Source: Paraburkholderia madseniana (GTDB lineage: Bacteria > Pseudomonadota > Gammaproteobacteria > Burkholderiales > Burkholderiaceae). Taken from it: a DNA stretch of 64,000 nt. The position numbers were made by a program, and so were the translations under genes. The notes below the pieces were generated by a model, which saw only the letters and a list, made by a program, of their open reading frames with translations, was not told the DNA's origin and did not search any database. Location: NCBI RefSeq assembly GCF_009690905.1, contig NZ_VOSW01000020.1, positions 43,045-107,044 of the forward strand. The letters run 5' to 3'. The first letter of the stretch is position 1, and every line of letters begins with the position of its first letter. Positions 28,761 through 38,164 of this stretch are shown piece after piece.

Positions 28761-29176
28761 GATCCGCCATATAGATGGCACAAATCTGCCCCACCGACCC
28801 TCTTGTTTCGCTCGACAATCATTAACCCGTCGCCTGCCTCAGGATAGTTAACAAGCGGTTCTCCATCGAGGCGATCAATGTTGAATGAGTGCAAAACGAA
28901 ACCTGCCTGGGTGTTATGGACGATTGCGTAAATAAGCACCGGCACTCCCTCGTCGACGGCTATCAATTCATGTGCCAGCGTCTTGGAGTTTTCCCAACCC
29001 CCATAGCTTTTCTCGTCGTGACTGATCGACAGGCAATACTGAACGTTGACTTCGCGAACCGTACAGGTTCGAATCTGCTCCATCCAGCGAGCTACGTCGG
29101 TCCTGTAGAGCGGCGCATTGACGGATATAAGAAACTCAAGCAGTTGGCGTTCTTGAGGTTTAAGAGTTCGTCGCAT
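28751..29176 (-). CDS. Unknown protein B of a tandem paralogous pair (DUF6984-like)
   Basis: A 141-residue protein clearly homologous to its upstream neighbour. Shared blocks are LLEFL near the N-terminus, VxEVNVxYCLxISHDE in the middle, and IDRLDGEPLVxYPxxGDGLMI then GGADL at the C-terminus. No signal peptide or membrane segment; probably cytosolic, about 15 kDa, mildly acidic. I chose ATG 29176 with AGGGA about 8 bases upstream. It lies 17 bp after gene A, so both are co-transcribed. The resemblance to the DUF6984 family is from memory. GC is near 50 percent by eye, well below neighbours. Confidence 0.75.
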   Translation of the reverse strand: MRRTLKPQERQLLEFLISVNAPLYRTDVARWMEQIRTCTVREVNVQYCLSISHDEKSYGGWENSKTLAHELIAVDEGVPVLIYAIVHNTQAGFVLHSFNIDRLDGEPLVNYPEAGDGLMIVERNKRVGGADLCHLYGGSGS

Positions 29177-29193
29177 CAATATTCCCTGCGATC

Positions 29194-29637
29194 TCAGGGA
29201 AGCTTAAAGCGCGGTGGCAGATCCGACTCCTTGTACACATGTCGCAAATCTGCCCCACCTATGCGTTTACCGGCTTCCATGATCATGAGGCCATCGCCTG
29301 GGTCGGGATAAGCCACAAGAGGCTCCCCATCGAGACGATCGATGTCGAAAGAGTTGAGGACATAACCTGACTGCGTCTCCACCGCGCAAGCATAAATCAG
29401 CACTGGTACGCCCTCGTCAACGCAAACCAGCTCGCGCGCGAGCGTAATGAAGCCGCCTCCTGAAAGTCTGATTTCATCGTGGCTGATGGCCAGACAGTAG
29501 GGCACATTGACCTCATGGACCGTGCACCGTTCAACCTGATTTTTCCACCTTAGTACGTAAGCGCCATAAAAAGATTCGTTCGCTGTAAGAAGAAACTGCA
29601 GAAGCAGACGCTCGTGGCTTACCAATGGCCGTTGCAT
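29194..29637 (-). CDS. Unknown protein A of a tandem paralogous pair (DUF6984-like)
   Basis: A 147-residue paralogue of the following gene, with the same motif order (LLLQFLL, VHEVNVPYCLAISHDE, DIDRLDGEPLVAYPDPGDGLMI, GGADLRHVY). The start is uncertain: ATG 29637 matches the paralogue's N-terminus, but in-frame ATG 29685 or TTG 29706 would add a hydrophobic stretch (MLLIGCLGF). Small, duplicated, low-GC orphan genes are often immunity genes, yet no toxin gene is adjacent, so the role is unknown. Confidence 0.72.
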   Translation of the reverse strand: MQRPLVSHERLLLQFLLTANESFYGAYVLRWKNQVERCTVHEVNVPYCLAISHDEIRLSGGGFITLARELVCVDEGVPVLIYACAVETQSGYVLNSFDIDRLDGEPLVAYPDPGDGLMIMEAGKRIGGADLRHVYKESDLPPRFKLP

Positions 29638-30014
29638 GATTAGCGGTTGTACTTGTTTGAATCCCAAGCACCCTATAAGGAGCATTCCACCCCAACTATC
29701 CGACAATTCCTAAAATTGCGATATCCATGCGCCTACGCAACAGGCACTTTCAACGTGGACATCAAGGTCCGTAAGGAACCACGCAAGAGTCTGTGAGTCT
29801 TTGCCACATCCCCGCGACGAAAATCGGAACGCCGGACGTGGAAGGGCCGCACACGGGTCCAGTGACGCGAGACAAACCTGCATGAAGATGGACGGGGACC
29901 GAGGGGTCCGGTCAGAGACAGCCAGAAGGAAAAAGACGGGGTGCGGCGGCAGCCGCCCCAAAGAAGCGATACAACGCGCCGGGCACCGCGTTAAGTGCCC
30001 AGCGTGACGCGCCG
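29638..30014. other. 377-bp region without a supported gene
   Basis: Lies between the DUF2252 gene and the tandem pair. Two overlapping ORFs of under 85 codons occur on opposite strands, but neither shows recognisable protein features. GCGGCGGC/GCCGCCCC around 29943-29963 could form a hairpin. The promoter of the tandem pair should be near 29700-29760. Confidence 0.5.
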
Positions 30015-31232
30015 TTAAGGCTTCTGCGCCGGCAAATTAAACGCACCACCATCATAAGCTTCGCAATACGCTTTCCAGTCGGCGTTCACGAGAGCCTCGC
30101 ATTGCGTCGCGAGTTCAATCAACGGCAATTGCCAATCCTTGCGATTGCCGAACGCGATCAGCTCGTCCGCAATCGACGACTTCTCCCGGCCGCCGCTGCG
30201 CAACTGCGCCCACGCGCTCAATTGGGCCATGCTGTTGACCACTTCTTCGAGCCGCGGTAGCTTGCCGTCCCAGTCGCTCAATGTCACACGGTCTTCCGAA
30301 GGCTGCAAGCTGCGCAGCACATACGAGCGCTGATTGAAATCGACTGCATGCAGGAACGCCTGCGAAACCGCCTGATTGCGCCGCTGAACTTCAACCACAC
30401 GCTGCGCCTCGCTCTGCCACTTCGGCTGTGGTGTGCGTACATGCGGCGTTACCGAAGAAGGCAGCGCCTCTTTCAGATCGAGCAGATAGTTGCCGTCCGG
30501 TGAGCCCTTGCCTTCGACGAGGATCGCGTAGCGGTCCACCCCCAGACTACCGGTGCCGGCAATCCGTCGCGTCACGTCGATGATCCGATAGAAGTCCGGA
30601 TTGGGTTGACCGGCGGCGAACTGACGCATGAACTCCGTGACTGCAGCGCGCGCTTTGTCGCTGACCAGCAGCGCTTTCTTGCCGTCCACTTTCAACACGC
30701 GGATCTTGCCCTTGAGCGTGGTGCGCCGGTCGAGATACTCGGCGCGCTTGCGGGTCGCCAGTGCGTCGAACAGATCGCGCACCATGCCGGTCGACGTCTC
30801 CGCTTCGATCCAGCGCGCTTTGCCGAAGGCGAGCGCCGCGCTGTAAGCATCGACCGCGGTATGACAAAGCGCAAGTGCCTGCGCGCGGCTCAGCTTGAGG
30901 TCGCTCGCACCGACCAGCACGCTCGTGAGGAGCCGCACCAGTTCGTAAAGACTTGGCGCGAGGCAGGCTTCGTCGAAATCGTTGTTGTCGAAATAGACGA
31001 GGCGGTTGTCGCCCTTGTAACTGCCGAAATTTTCCACGTGCATATCGCCGCAAATCCACACCGGGGGCGCTTCGTCGAGCACCTTGTCGCGCGGCAGACG
31101 CGCGTAAAACAGATGGCAGGTGCCGCGCAGAAACACAAACGGCGAGCCACGCATGAGCTTGTATTTCATCGCGAGCCGTTCAGGATCGCGGCCGGTATTG
31201 AAGCTGGCAATGGTCTGTGCGATATCGGACAT
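30015..31232 (-). CDS. DUF2252-family protein
   Basis: A 405-residue cytosolic protein matching DUF2252: FLRGTCHLFYARLP, then WICGDMHVENFGSYKG with NDFDEACLAP, a layout reminiscent of aminoglycoside-phosphotransferase/HipA-like kinase folds. RIAGTGSLGVDRYAILVEGKG follows in the middle. Enzymatic function is unproven. The start at 31232 has AAGGAG about 7 bases upstream. It ends a group with the DUF4239 gene 42 bp upstream. Confidence 0.88.
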   Translation of the reverse strand: MSDIAQTIASFNTGRDPERLAMKYKLMRGSPFVFLRGTCHLFYARLPRDKVLDEAPPVWICGDMHVENFGSYKGDNRLVYFDNNDFDEACLAPSLYELVRLLTSVLVGASDLKLSRAQALALCHTAVDAYSAALAFGKARWIEAETSTGMVRDLFDALATRKRAEYLDRRTTLKGKIRVLKVDGKKALLVSDKARAAVTEFMRQFAAGQPNPDFYRIIDVTRRIAGTGSLGVDRYAILVEGKGSPDGNYLLDLKEALPSSVTPHVRTPQPKWQSEAQRVVEVQRRNQAVSQAFLHAVDFNQRSYVLRSLQPSEDRVTLSDWDGKLPRLEEVVNSMAQLSAWAQLRSGGREKSSIADELIAFGNRKDWQLPLIELATQCEALVNADWKAYCEAYDGGAFNLPAQKP

Positions 31233-31274
31233 GTGATTCTCCTTCATACGACTCGATGCGGGTTCAGTACAGGT

Positions 31275-32042
31275 TCAACGCGAGCGGAACGAATCCGCCA
31301 GCGCATGGAGATTGAGTGGCTTCACACGAATCACGCCGCCGCGCGGACTGTCGATATCGGCGACCAGCATAAACGATAGCGACACGATCAGCGGAACGAT
31401 CAGCAACAACCCGGCTCCCGCTTTCAAACCACGTGCGCCGTAGCCGACCAGCACATTGGCGCACACCGCGATCAGCACCATCAGTGTCCACGCCGCGACA
31501 GGAATGCGATTCCACCACGCGGCCTGCGTGTAACCCTGCGCATTGAGCACGTCGTTCATTCCGGCGACAGCGAGCGCGGCCACTGGCGTGGGCTGCGCGG
31601 CAGCGGCGTTCTTCACTGCAGTCCACATTGCGCCCTGCAGGCGCGACGTCTCGGCGTTGACTTTGGCGAGTTCATCGGCGTCGCGCGTCGTGTAGAACAG
31701 CACCCGTTCGTCGAGATAGGTTTTCAGCAAGCCGCGGACGGTCGCCGCATCGGCGGCGGGCAACAGATCGGCGCGGACGTATTCGGTGCCGATCGCATTC
31801 GCCTCTTCTTCCTCGTAGTTCTTGCGTTGATCGTAGCGGCCTACCGCCATCGAAAAAGTGAAACCGATGATCAGCGCAAGCAGCGTCAACGTGGCGGCCT
31901 GAATCACGCTGAAGTCGTCGCGTGCGTCCTCGTCGATCTTGCTGAAACGCCGCAGCAGCGACGCGCCGATGCGCGCCGACAGCCACATCGCAACAAAGCA
32001 AATGATGAAGACAAGTGCCGGATAGTCGAGGAGGTTCTGCAT
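31275..32042 (-). CDS. DUF4239 (bestrophin-like) membrane protein
   Basis: A 255-residue inner-membrane protein with two N-terminal helices (residues about 9-28 and 48-66) and two C-terminal helices (about 183-230), around a soluble helical section beginning RYDQRKNYEEEEANAIGTEY. This matches the DUF4239 family. Function unknown; channel-like activity is only suggested by the family name. Confidence 0.85.
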   Translation of the reverse strand: MQNLLDYPALVFIICFVAMWLSARIGASLLRRFSKIDEDARDDFSVIQAATLTLLALIIGFTFSMAVGRYDQRKNYEEEEANAIGTEYVRADLLPAADAATVRGLLKTYLDERVLFYTTRDADELAKVNAETSRLQGAMWTAVKNAAAAQPTPVAALAVAGMNDVLNAQGYTQAAWWNRIPVAAWTLMVLIAVCANVLVGYGARGLKAGAGLLLIVPLIVSLSFMLVADIDSPRGGVIRVKPLNLHALADSFRSR

Positions 32043-32194
32043 GGCGAGCGTTTTTTTTATCAGAGTTTTGTTGGCGGGAACGCTTTGGACAGCGGTAAAA
32101 CGTGCACGGCCACTGCATCATAAAAGACGCAGTGCGGATGGGAAAGCATGCAGGCGGCAGACGGACAGGCTCGCAACCTGCAGCATGCCGACTG

Positions 32195-33145
32195 TCAGGA
32201 GCCTGTCATCAAATAGTAACGTCCGTCCGCGCTGACGTTGAAGCCGAATCCGCATTCGGTTAGCGAGCCGTGCGTCGCTACATCGAGCGTTTCCGGTGCG
32301 GAGAGTTTGAACTCGATCAGGCATCTGTCCGCACGTTTGTCCGTTGGCTTGTCCTCATGTTTGTCATAAGGCGCGAGATTGGTGATCCTCGCGGTTGCGT
32401 CGAGCGGCGCACGGCCTCCGTCATCAGTCACCGGCACGCGCGCCACGCCATCGTAGAACCGCACGTAGGCCGACAGGCTGCCCATGTTCGCGCTCGGTTG
32501 ACCGTCGGCGCCGACTGTCGGATACACGAAGTCGCCATCGATCCGGTAGACGCCGTGCCGCCCTTTCACCGGCTTCACCTCGATACTGTTCCACGCGCCA
32601 AAAAACATGTAACTGGCAAAGCGCGCGCCGTTCGGCGGCACACCGGCCACCACCGCTTTGTCAGCAATCGCTTCGAGACGTTGACGCGCGGCCGCTACCG
32701 CGCGACCGAGCAGCGCGTCGTTGGGATAGTCGTTGCCGCGGCTCACCGCGGTGCGGTAATACGCGCGCGCGTCCGGCAGCGCGCCCAGCCTCACTTGCAC
32801 GTCACCCTGATGAACCAGCGCCATTGCCACGCGAGCCCGCGCAGAACTGGTCGCTTTCGGCGAGTTCTCTTCGTTCGCCTGCATGGCGGTGGCCTCGGCG
32901 AGCGCGGCTTCCATCGCGACCAGCGTTTGCGCGTCCTTGAGGCGCCCTGCTTCGAGCGCGGCCACGCCCAACGCCGCGCACGACGCGTTCGTGCGGCACG
33001 GCACGTCCTTGCCCGCCAGCAGGTTGCGGCGATAAAGTTCGGCGCGCGAATCGGCGGCTCCCGTTTGCGCCGCGACGAGCGCGGGCATGAGCGCTGCAAT
33101 TGCAGCAGAAACGACAACGGCAGCAGCGGCGGTTTTGACGTTCAT
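32195..33145 (-). CDS. Exported protein of unknown function
   Basis: A 316-residue protein with a signal peptide (KTAAAAVVVSAAIAALMPALVAAQ, cleaved near residue 26). The mature N-terminal half is Ala-rich and helical and could be TPR-like (ALVHQGDVQVRLGALPDARAYYRTAVSRG). The second half, about residues 170-316, looks like a beta-rich domain ending GFGFNVSADGRYYLMTGS. No recognised domain. No Shine-Dalgarno sequence is clear before the ATG at 33145; the frame extends upstream without a better start. Confidence 0.72.
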   Translation of the reverse strand: MNVKTAAAAVVVSAAIAALMPALVAAQTGAADSRAELYRRNLLAGKDVPCRTNASCAALGVAALEAGRLKDAQTLVAMEAALAEATAMQANEENSPKATSSARARVAMALVHQGDVQVRLGALPDARAYYRTAVSRGNDYPNDALLGRAVAAARQRLEAIADKAVVAGVPPNGARFASYMFFGAWNSIEVKPVKGRHGVYRIDGDFVYPTVGADGQPSANMGSLSAYVRFYDGVARVPVTDDGGRAPLDATARITNLAPYDKHEDKPTDKRADRCLIEFKLSAPETLDVATHGSLTECGFGFNVSADGRYYLMTGS

Positions 33146-33516
33146 GAGCAAGAGAGGACGGTGGCGATGACGCGTTTCGAACACGCGCTTCAAGTAGCCG
33201 TATGCACCGCACGTTTGTTGACGTGGGTTGCCACGGACGCTGGCCGTGATGCTGACAGAAAACCGGCGATTGCGCGAACCCTTGCATGGCGGCGAAGCGG
33301 GCGGCCAATCGCGCGATTCGGTCGCAACGCCCGGCACGCGGCATTCCGTGACTTTTGAGCATGCACAGTTGCTTGCATGAAACGCATTCGACCGGTCATG
33401 CGGCACGCATCAAGTCGCCTGTCATACCCGAGCCCTAGATGATTTTGCGCATTGGCAAGCGTTCGTTTGAAACTGTTCCCCTATGAGGGAACAGCAGAAC
33501 GAAAAGCGACGCGCCT
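33146..33516. other. 371-bp region without a supported gene
   Basis: Lies between two minus-strand genes. It contains a terminator hairpin for the AraC-type gene (33473-33494) and must contain the promoter of the exported protein. I see nothing else. Confidence 0.5.
33473..33494 (-). terminator. Hairpin downstream of the GlxA-type regulator
   Basis: CTGTTCCC (33473-33480) pairs perfectly with GGGAACAG (33487-33494) around a 6-base loop, 23 bp after the stop codon on the minus strand, followed by only a short T run. Confidence 0.55.
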
Positions 33517-34494
33517 CTATCCGGGTGTCTGCACCCCGGCCTGCACCCCGAACTTCTTACGATACGCGCCTGGGCTCGTCAACGCGATACGCCGGAAATG
33601 CCGCCGCAGCGATTCTTCGGAACCGAAGCCCGCCAGCTCAGCCACGCGCGCCATCGGCAAAGGAGCCGGCGCCTCAAGCAGTTCTCGCGCGATCGCCACG
33701 CGTTCACGCACCAGCCATTCGTAGGGCGCCATGCCCGTCGCGTCGTGGAACTGCCGCTGCAGCGTACGCGGGCTCATCGCCGCCCGTTCGGCCAGCGAGC
33801 GCAAGGTGTGCGGCAACGCGGGATGGCGGCGCACCCAGTCCATCAGTTTCGCGAGGCGCCCGCCTTCGTCTTGTGGCATCGGCCGCGGCACGAACTGCGC
33901 CTGACCGCCCTCGCGATGCGGCGGCACCACGAGCCGCTGTGCGACCCGGTTGGCGATCGCGCTGCCGTGATCGCGCCGCACCAGATGCAGCAGCATGTCG
34001 AGCCCTGCCGCCGATCCCGCCGAGGTGATGATCTGTCCTTCGTCGACATATAACGCATCCGGCTGCACGCGCAATTGCGGATAGCGCTGCTGCAATTTGT
34101 CGGCGTAGCGCCAGTGCGTCGTGACGGTCCTGCCGTCGAGCACACCTGACGCGGCCAGCACGAACACGCCGGAGCAGATTGAGCAAAGGCGCGCGCCGCG
34201 TTCGTAGGCGGCGCGAATCTTTTTCAAGAGCGGCTCGGGCGGCAATTCGTCGGCGTCGCGCCAGCCGGGAATCACGATCGTGTCAGCGCGATCGAGCAGC
34301 CTGAGCGTGTACGGCGCGGCGACGGTGATGCCGCCGGCCGCGCGAATCGGACCGGGTTCGCTCGCGCATACCGCGAAGCGATACCAGTCGACGCCGAGTT
34401 CAGGACGTTCGAGCGCGAACAGTTCGGTCACGCAGCCGAATTCGAATGTACAGAGCCGGTCGTAAGCCAGCGCGACGACAAGGTGATTGAGCAT
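33517..34494 (-). CDS. GlxA-family AraC-type transcriptional regulator
   Basis: A 325-residue fusion: residues about 5-190 are a DJ-1/PfpI-like amidotransferase fold (ICSGVFVLAASGVLDGRTVTTHW with the nucleophile-position Cys), and residues about 215-320 are an AraC double helix-turn-helix (LAERAAMSPRTLQRQFHDATGMAPYEWLVRERV, FGSEESLRRHFRRIALTSPGAYRKKF). Relatives regulate amino-acid or carnitine catabolism. It diverges from the rhodanese gene (123 bp). Confidence 0.93.
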   Translation of the reverse strand: MLNHLVVALAYDRLCTFEFGCVTELFALERPELGVDWYRFAVCASEPGPIRAAGGITVAAPYTLRLLDRADTIVIPGWRDADELPPEPLLKKIRAAYERGARLCSICSGVFVLAASGVLDGRTVTTHWRYADKLQQRYPQLRVQPDALYVDEGQIITSAGSAAGLDMLLHLVRRDHGSAIANRVAQRLVVPPHREGGQAQFVPRPMPQDEGGRLAKLMDWVRRHPALPHTLRSLAERAAMSPRTLQRQFHDATGMAPYEWLVRERVAIARELLEAPAPLPMARVAELAGFGSEESLRRHFRRIALTSPGAYRKKFGVQAGVQTPG

Positions 34495-34617
34495 GGCGTA
34501 ATGTTACCGGAGATTGACGATTACGCCACTTACCCGGCGCTTACGGCGTCGCGACAATGAAGGCTCCAGAATCGCTTCGCCACACAACCACGCTCACTGT
34601 CCAACCGGAACCCCGCC

Positions 34618-35049
34618 ATGTCGACGCTCAACACCCTCACCGCCCACAACGCCGTCACCGCCATCCCTGCTGCCGATAGCGCCGCCGCCCTTGCTCACTT
34701 CCAGGCGTCGCTGCAATTCGAAACCGACTGCTCGGACGTGTCCGCGGCACTCGCGAGCGGCACGCCCGGCTTCGTGCTGCTCGACGTGCGCAGCCCGGCG
34801 CTGTTCGAACAGGGCCACGTGCCGGGTGCGCTGAACCTGCCGCACCGCAAGATCGTGGCATCGAAGCTCGCCGGGTACCCGCAGGACACGCTGTTCGTCA
34901 CCTACTGCGCAGGCCCGCACTGCAACGGCGCCGCACGCGGCGCACTACGTCTCGCGCAACTGGGACGCCCCGTCAAACTGATGATCGGCGGCATTACGGG
35001 CTGGCTCGACGAAGGATTAACCCTGGTACACACCACGCCAGCCGCGTGA
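34618..35049 (+). CDS. Rhodanese-domain protein
   Basis: A 143-residue single-domain sulfurtransferase. FVLLDVRSPALFEQGHVPGALNLPH gives the CH2A motif, and VTYCAGPHCNGAARGA the active-site loop with the catalytic Cys, then LIGGITGWLDEG. Cytosolic. It diverges from the GlxA-type regulator, which may control it. Confidence 0.92.
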   Translation: MSTLNTLTAHNAVTAIPAADSAAALAHFQASLQFETDCSDVSAALASGTPGFVLLDVRSPALFEQGHVPGALNLPHRKIVASKLAGYPQDTLFVTYCAGPHCNGAARGALRLAQLGRPVKLMIGGITGWLDEGLTLVHTTPAA

Positions 35050-35149
35050 TGCTCGAATCCGATGACTAACATATTGAAAATCAATTAAATAAACGCCACC
35101 AACTGTCGATAACAAGTTCAGCCGCTTCCCTCTCGCGGTTGGACTTAAC

Positions 35150-37219
35150 ATGCAGAGCTCATACAATTTTTGGCTGGTTGCAATCTCGTTCGTCGTCGCG
35201 ACGCTGGCGTCGTACACGGCGCTCGATTTGACGGGCCGCATCTTCCTGCTGGCGTCGGCCGGTTTGCGGCACGCGTGGCGTCTCGGCGGCGCCGCCGCGC
35301 TCGGTGTCGGCATCTGGTCGATGCACTTCATCGCCATGCTCGCCTTCTCGCTGCCGATTCCGCTCGGCTACGATTTCGCGACAACCGCTTATTCGCTTGG
35401 ACTCGCGATCGGCGTGTCGTATCTGGCGCTGGTCGTGGCGACCCACGCGCGGCTCACGCTGCTTCGGCTCGTGGCCGGCGGCGTACTGATGGGCTTCGGC
35501 ATTGCCGGCATGCACTACACCGGCATGGCGGCGATGCAAATGGAGCCGGGCATCCACTATCAGCCGGCCTGGTTCGCAGGCTCGCTGGCGATCGCGATCG
35601 GCGCTTCGACCGCCGCGCTGTGGATGGCGCGCGCACTCAGTAACGACGACGAGCGCTACGTCTTGCGCAAACGTTTCATCGCGGCGCTGGTAATGGGCGT
35701 CGCGATCAGCGGCATGCACTACGCCGGCATGGCGGCCGCCGAATTTCCGCCCGGCGCCGTGTGCGGCGCGGCCAAGGGCGTGAACGCCGCATGGCTCGCG
35801 ACTTCGGTGATCCTGTTCACGTTTGCGATTCTGATCGTCACGCTGATACTGTCGCGTTTCGATGCGCGCACCAGCTTTCTGGTCGGCGCGGTGTCGAAGC
35901 TGAACGGCCAGATCGTGCGGCTCGCCACGCTCGACACGCTGACGGGCCTGCCCAACCGCAGCACGCTGACCGAACGCATCGACCGCGCCATCCATAGCGC
36001 GCGCCGGCAGCGTACGCTGTTCGCCATCCTGTTCATGGATCTCGACGGCTTCAAGACCATCAACGATTCACTCGGCCACTCGGCCGGCGACGAAGTGCTG
36101 TCGGCGTTCGCCCAGCGCCTTCTGCTGTGTGTGCGCGCGAGCGACACCGTCGCGCGTCTCGGCGGCGACGAGTTCGTGGTGCTGTCCGAGAACCTGGCGT
36201 CACGCGAAGACGCCGGCACCATGGCCGAAGACGTGCTCGACCGGATGCGCCAGGGCGTATGGACCGATTCGCAGCCGCTACAGGTGATGCCGAGCATCGG
36301 CATCGCGCTCTTTCCCTACGACGGCGATACCGTCGAGACGCTGCTCAAGCATGCGGATGCAGCCATGTACGAAGCCAAGCGCGCGGGCCGCAGCACCTAT
36401 CGCTTCTTCGAACAAAGCATGAACGAAGCCGCGACGCGCACGCTGCAAATTCAAAGTGCGCTGCACGAAGCGCTCACCGCCGGCCATTTCTCGCTGCACT
36501 TTCAGCCGAAGTTCCACGGCAGCGGCGACTCGCTGGCGGGTGCCGAAGCGCTGATCCGCCTGCATCATCCGCAGCTCGGCGCACTGGTGCCGCTCGAGTT
36601 CATTCCGATTGCCGAGCGCTCGGGCCAGATCGTGCAGATCGGCTACTGGGTCCTGCGCGAGACGTGCCGGCAGATTCGCCGCTGGGTCGAGCAAGGCCTG
36701 CCTTCGATGAAAGTGGCGATCAACCTGTCGCCGCGCCAGTTGTCGCAACCGAACCTCGTCGCGACGATGCTCGAGATCGTGCAAGCCGAAGGCGTGCAAT
36801 GCGAACAGATCATGTTCGAAATCACCGAAACCGTCGCGATGCAGGACGCGCCGAAAACCATCGAAATGATCCGCGCGTTCCGGGCAAGCGGCTTTGAAAT
36901 CGCCATCGACGATTTTGGCACCGGCTATTCCAGCCTCGCCTATCTGCAACGTTTTCGGGTCAAGCAGTTGAAGATCGACCGCTTCTTCACCAACGGACTC
37001 GACGAGCACGGACCGGAAGGCAGCGCGATCGTTTCCGCGATCATTGCGCTCGCCCACTCGCTGGAAATGGACGTGGTGGCCGAAGGCGTCGAAACCGAAT
37101 CGCAGCTCGACATGCTCAAGTCGATGATGTGCGACGAGATGCAAGGCTTCCTGCTAGGCAAGCCGCTCACCGCCGACGACTTCGGCGAACTGCTACGGGC
37201 AAGAATGGTGTCGGCATGA
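35150..37219 (+). CDS. MHYT-GGDEF-EAL cyclic-di-GMP signalling protein
   Basis: A 689-residue integral membrane enzyme. Seven helices (about residues 8-245) carry MHYT motifs (WSMHFIAM, GMHYTGM, GMHYAGM), proposed to bind copper and sense a diatomic gas. The diguanylate cyclase domain has intact GGDEF at 338-342 and an inhibitory RxxD site at 329-332, exactly five residues before it. The phosphodiesterase domain has EAL at 466-468, DDFGTGYSS and EGVET, all intact. Both activities are possible. Confidence 0.95.
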   Translation: MQSSYNFWLVAISFVVATLASYTALDLTGRIFLLASAGLRHAWRLGGAAALGVGIWSMHFIAMLAFSLPIPLGYDFATTAYSLGLAIGVSYLALVVATHARLTLLRLVAGGVLMGFGIAGMHYTGMAAMQMEPGIHYQPAWFAGSLAIAIGASTAALWMARALSNDDERYVLRKRFIAALVMGVAISGMHYAGMAAAEFPPGAVCGAAKGVNAAWLATSVILFTFAILIVTLILSRFDARTSFLVGAVSKLNGQIVRLATLDTLTGLPNRSTLTERIDRAIHSARRQRTLFAILFMDLDGFKTINDSLGHSAGDEVLSAFAQRLLLCVRASDTVARLGGDEFVVLSENLASREDAGTMAEDVLDRMRQGVWTDSQPLQVMPSIGIALFPYDGDTVETLLKHADAAMYEAKRAGRSTYRFFEQSMNEAATRTLQIQSALHEALTAGHFSLHFQPKFHGSGDSLAGAEALIRLHHPQLGALVPLEFIPIAERSGQIVQIGYWVLRETCRQIRRWVEQGLPSMKVAINLSPRQLSQPNLVATMLEIVQAEGVQCEQIMFEITETVAMQDAPKTIEMIRAFRASGFEIAIDDFGTGYSSLAYLQRFRVKQLKIDRFFTNGLDEHGPEGSAIVSAIIALAHSLEMDVVAEGVETESQLDMLKSMMCDEMQGFLLGKPLTADDFGELLRARMVSA

Positions 37220-37341
37220 GCATCCGAATCTGTTTGAAAGACGTGTACCTTTGCGACTCGGTTCGCCTATCATGGCGCGCCCGCTGCGTCGCCTCGTTTT
37301 ACCTATAAGCAGGAACAAACAGATTGGTTGCTGGAGACTTC

Positions 37342-38148
37342 ATGAAAATTGACGTAGCGACGTTCCAAACGGTGTGGCTGATCACGTTCCTGTGCAGCGC
37401 CCTCATCACGACAGCGCTTTCGCGGATGTTTGCGCAGGTGGGCGCCTTCCGCTTCTGGGCCGTCGGCTTTTATCTGCTTGCCACCGCCACGGCATGCTTC
37501 GCGTTGCACAAGATCTGGCCCAGCGATCTGCTGTTGCTGGCCACCGCGACGCTGGCGTTGCAAAGCCGCATTCTGATCTGGACCGGCACGCGCGATCTGT
37601 TCGGTGAATCGGCGCCGTGGCGCGCCGGCCTCGTCGTCACTGCCGTGTTCTGCGTGCTGTATGGGAGCGTGCTGGCGTGGAATGCGCCGCTGGCGGTCCG
37701 CGCCGGCTTGCTGGCGCTGTTTTTCGCGCCATGCCGCGCGGCAACGCTGTATGAAGTCTACCGGCGGCGCCGTCCGCAACTTGGGGCGGCACGTATGCTG
37801 GTGGCGGTGGGTAGCGGCATCGCGACGCTCAATGCCATCGTGCCGCTCGTGCTGGTGCTGCTCGACCGCTCCAACATGACGTTGCTGTACGGCAATCCTC
37901 GCACCACCTCGGCGCTTTACGCCGTCGTGTTTGCAGGCGATCTGCTGCTGACCATCGGCCTGATCGTGCTGGCCCTGCACCATCTGATCGTCGAACGCGA
38001 CATGCTCGCCACGCTCGACCGCGGCGCGCTGGAGCGTCTCGCCGAGTCACGGGAAATGCGCGGACTGCGCGAATCGCGGTCGCCGCACTGCGATGCGCTC
38101 GGCCACGACACGCCCGCGCAATGCCAGTCGCTGCCGGGGCCGGTTTGA
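37342..38148 (+). CDS. Seven-helix membrane protein resembling a GGDEF-protein sensor domain
   Basis: A 268-residue protein with seven hydrophobic segments between residues about 8 and 225, then a short cytoplasmic coiled tail (RDMLATLDRGALERLAESREMR). This layout matches the N-terminal membrane sensors of diguanylate cyclases, yet no GGDEF or EAL domain follows. The start ATG 37342 has GGAG about 7 bases upstream. It lies 122 bp behind the MHYT-GGDEF-EAL gene. Confidence 0.8.
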   Translation: MKIDVATFQTVWLITFLCSALITTALSRMFAQVGAFRFWAVGFYLLATATACFALHKIWPSDLLLLATATLALQSRILIWTGTRDLFGESAPWRAGLVVTAVFCVLYGSVLAWNAPLAVRAGLLALFFAPCRAATLYEVYRRRRPQLGAARMLVAVGSGIATLNAIVPLVLVLLDRSNMTLLYGNPRTTSALYAVVFAGDLLLTIGLIVLALHHLIVERDMLATLDRGALERLAESREMRGLRESRSPHCDALGHDTPAQCQSLPGPV

Positions 38149-38164
38149 CGCAGCGCGCGGCCGC

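Noticed and set aside
28590..28847. An 85-codon plus-strand ORF between bglB and gene B
   Set aside because: No recognisable feature, and its 3' part lies opposite gene B; the sequence underneath is better explained as promoter and repeat remnants.
29710..29961. An 83-codon minus-strand ORF upstream of the paralogue pair
   Set aside because: No RBS, odd composition and no family resemblance; could not be supported as a gene.
35159..35995. A minus-strand frame of 278 codons inside the MHYT-GGDEF-EAL gene
   Set aside because: Antisense shadow without domain features.
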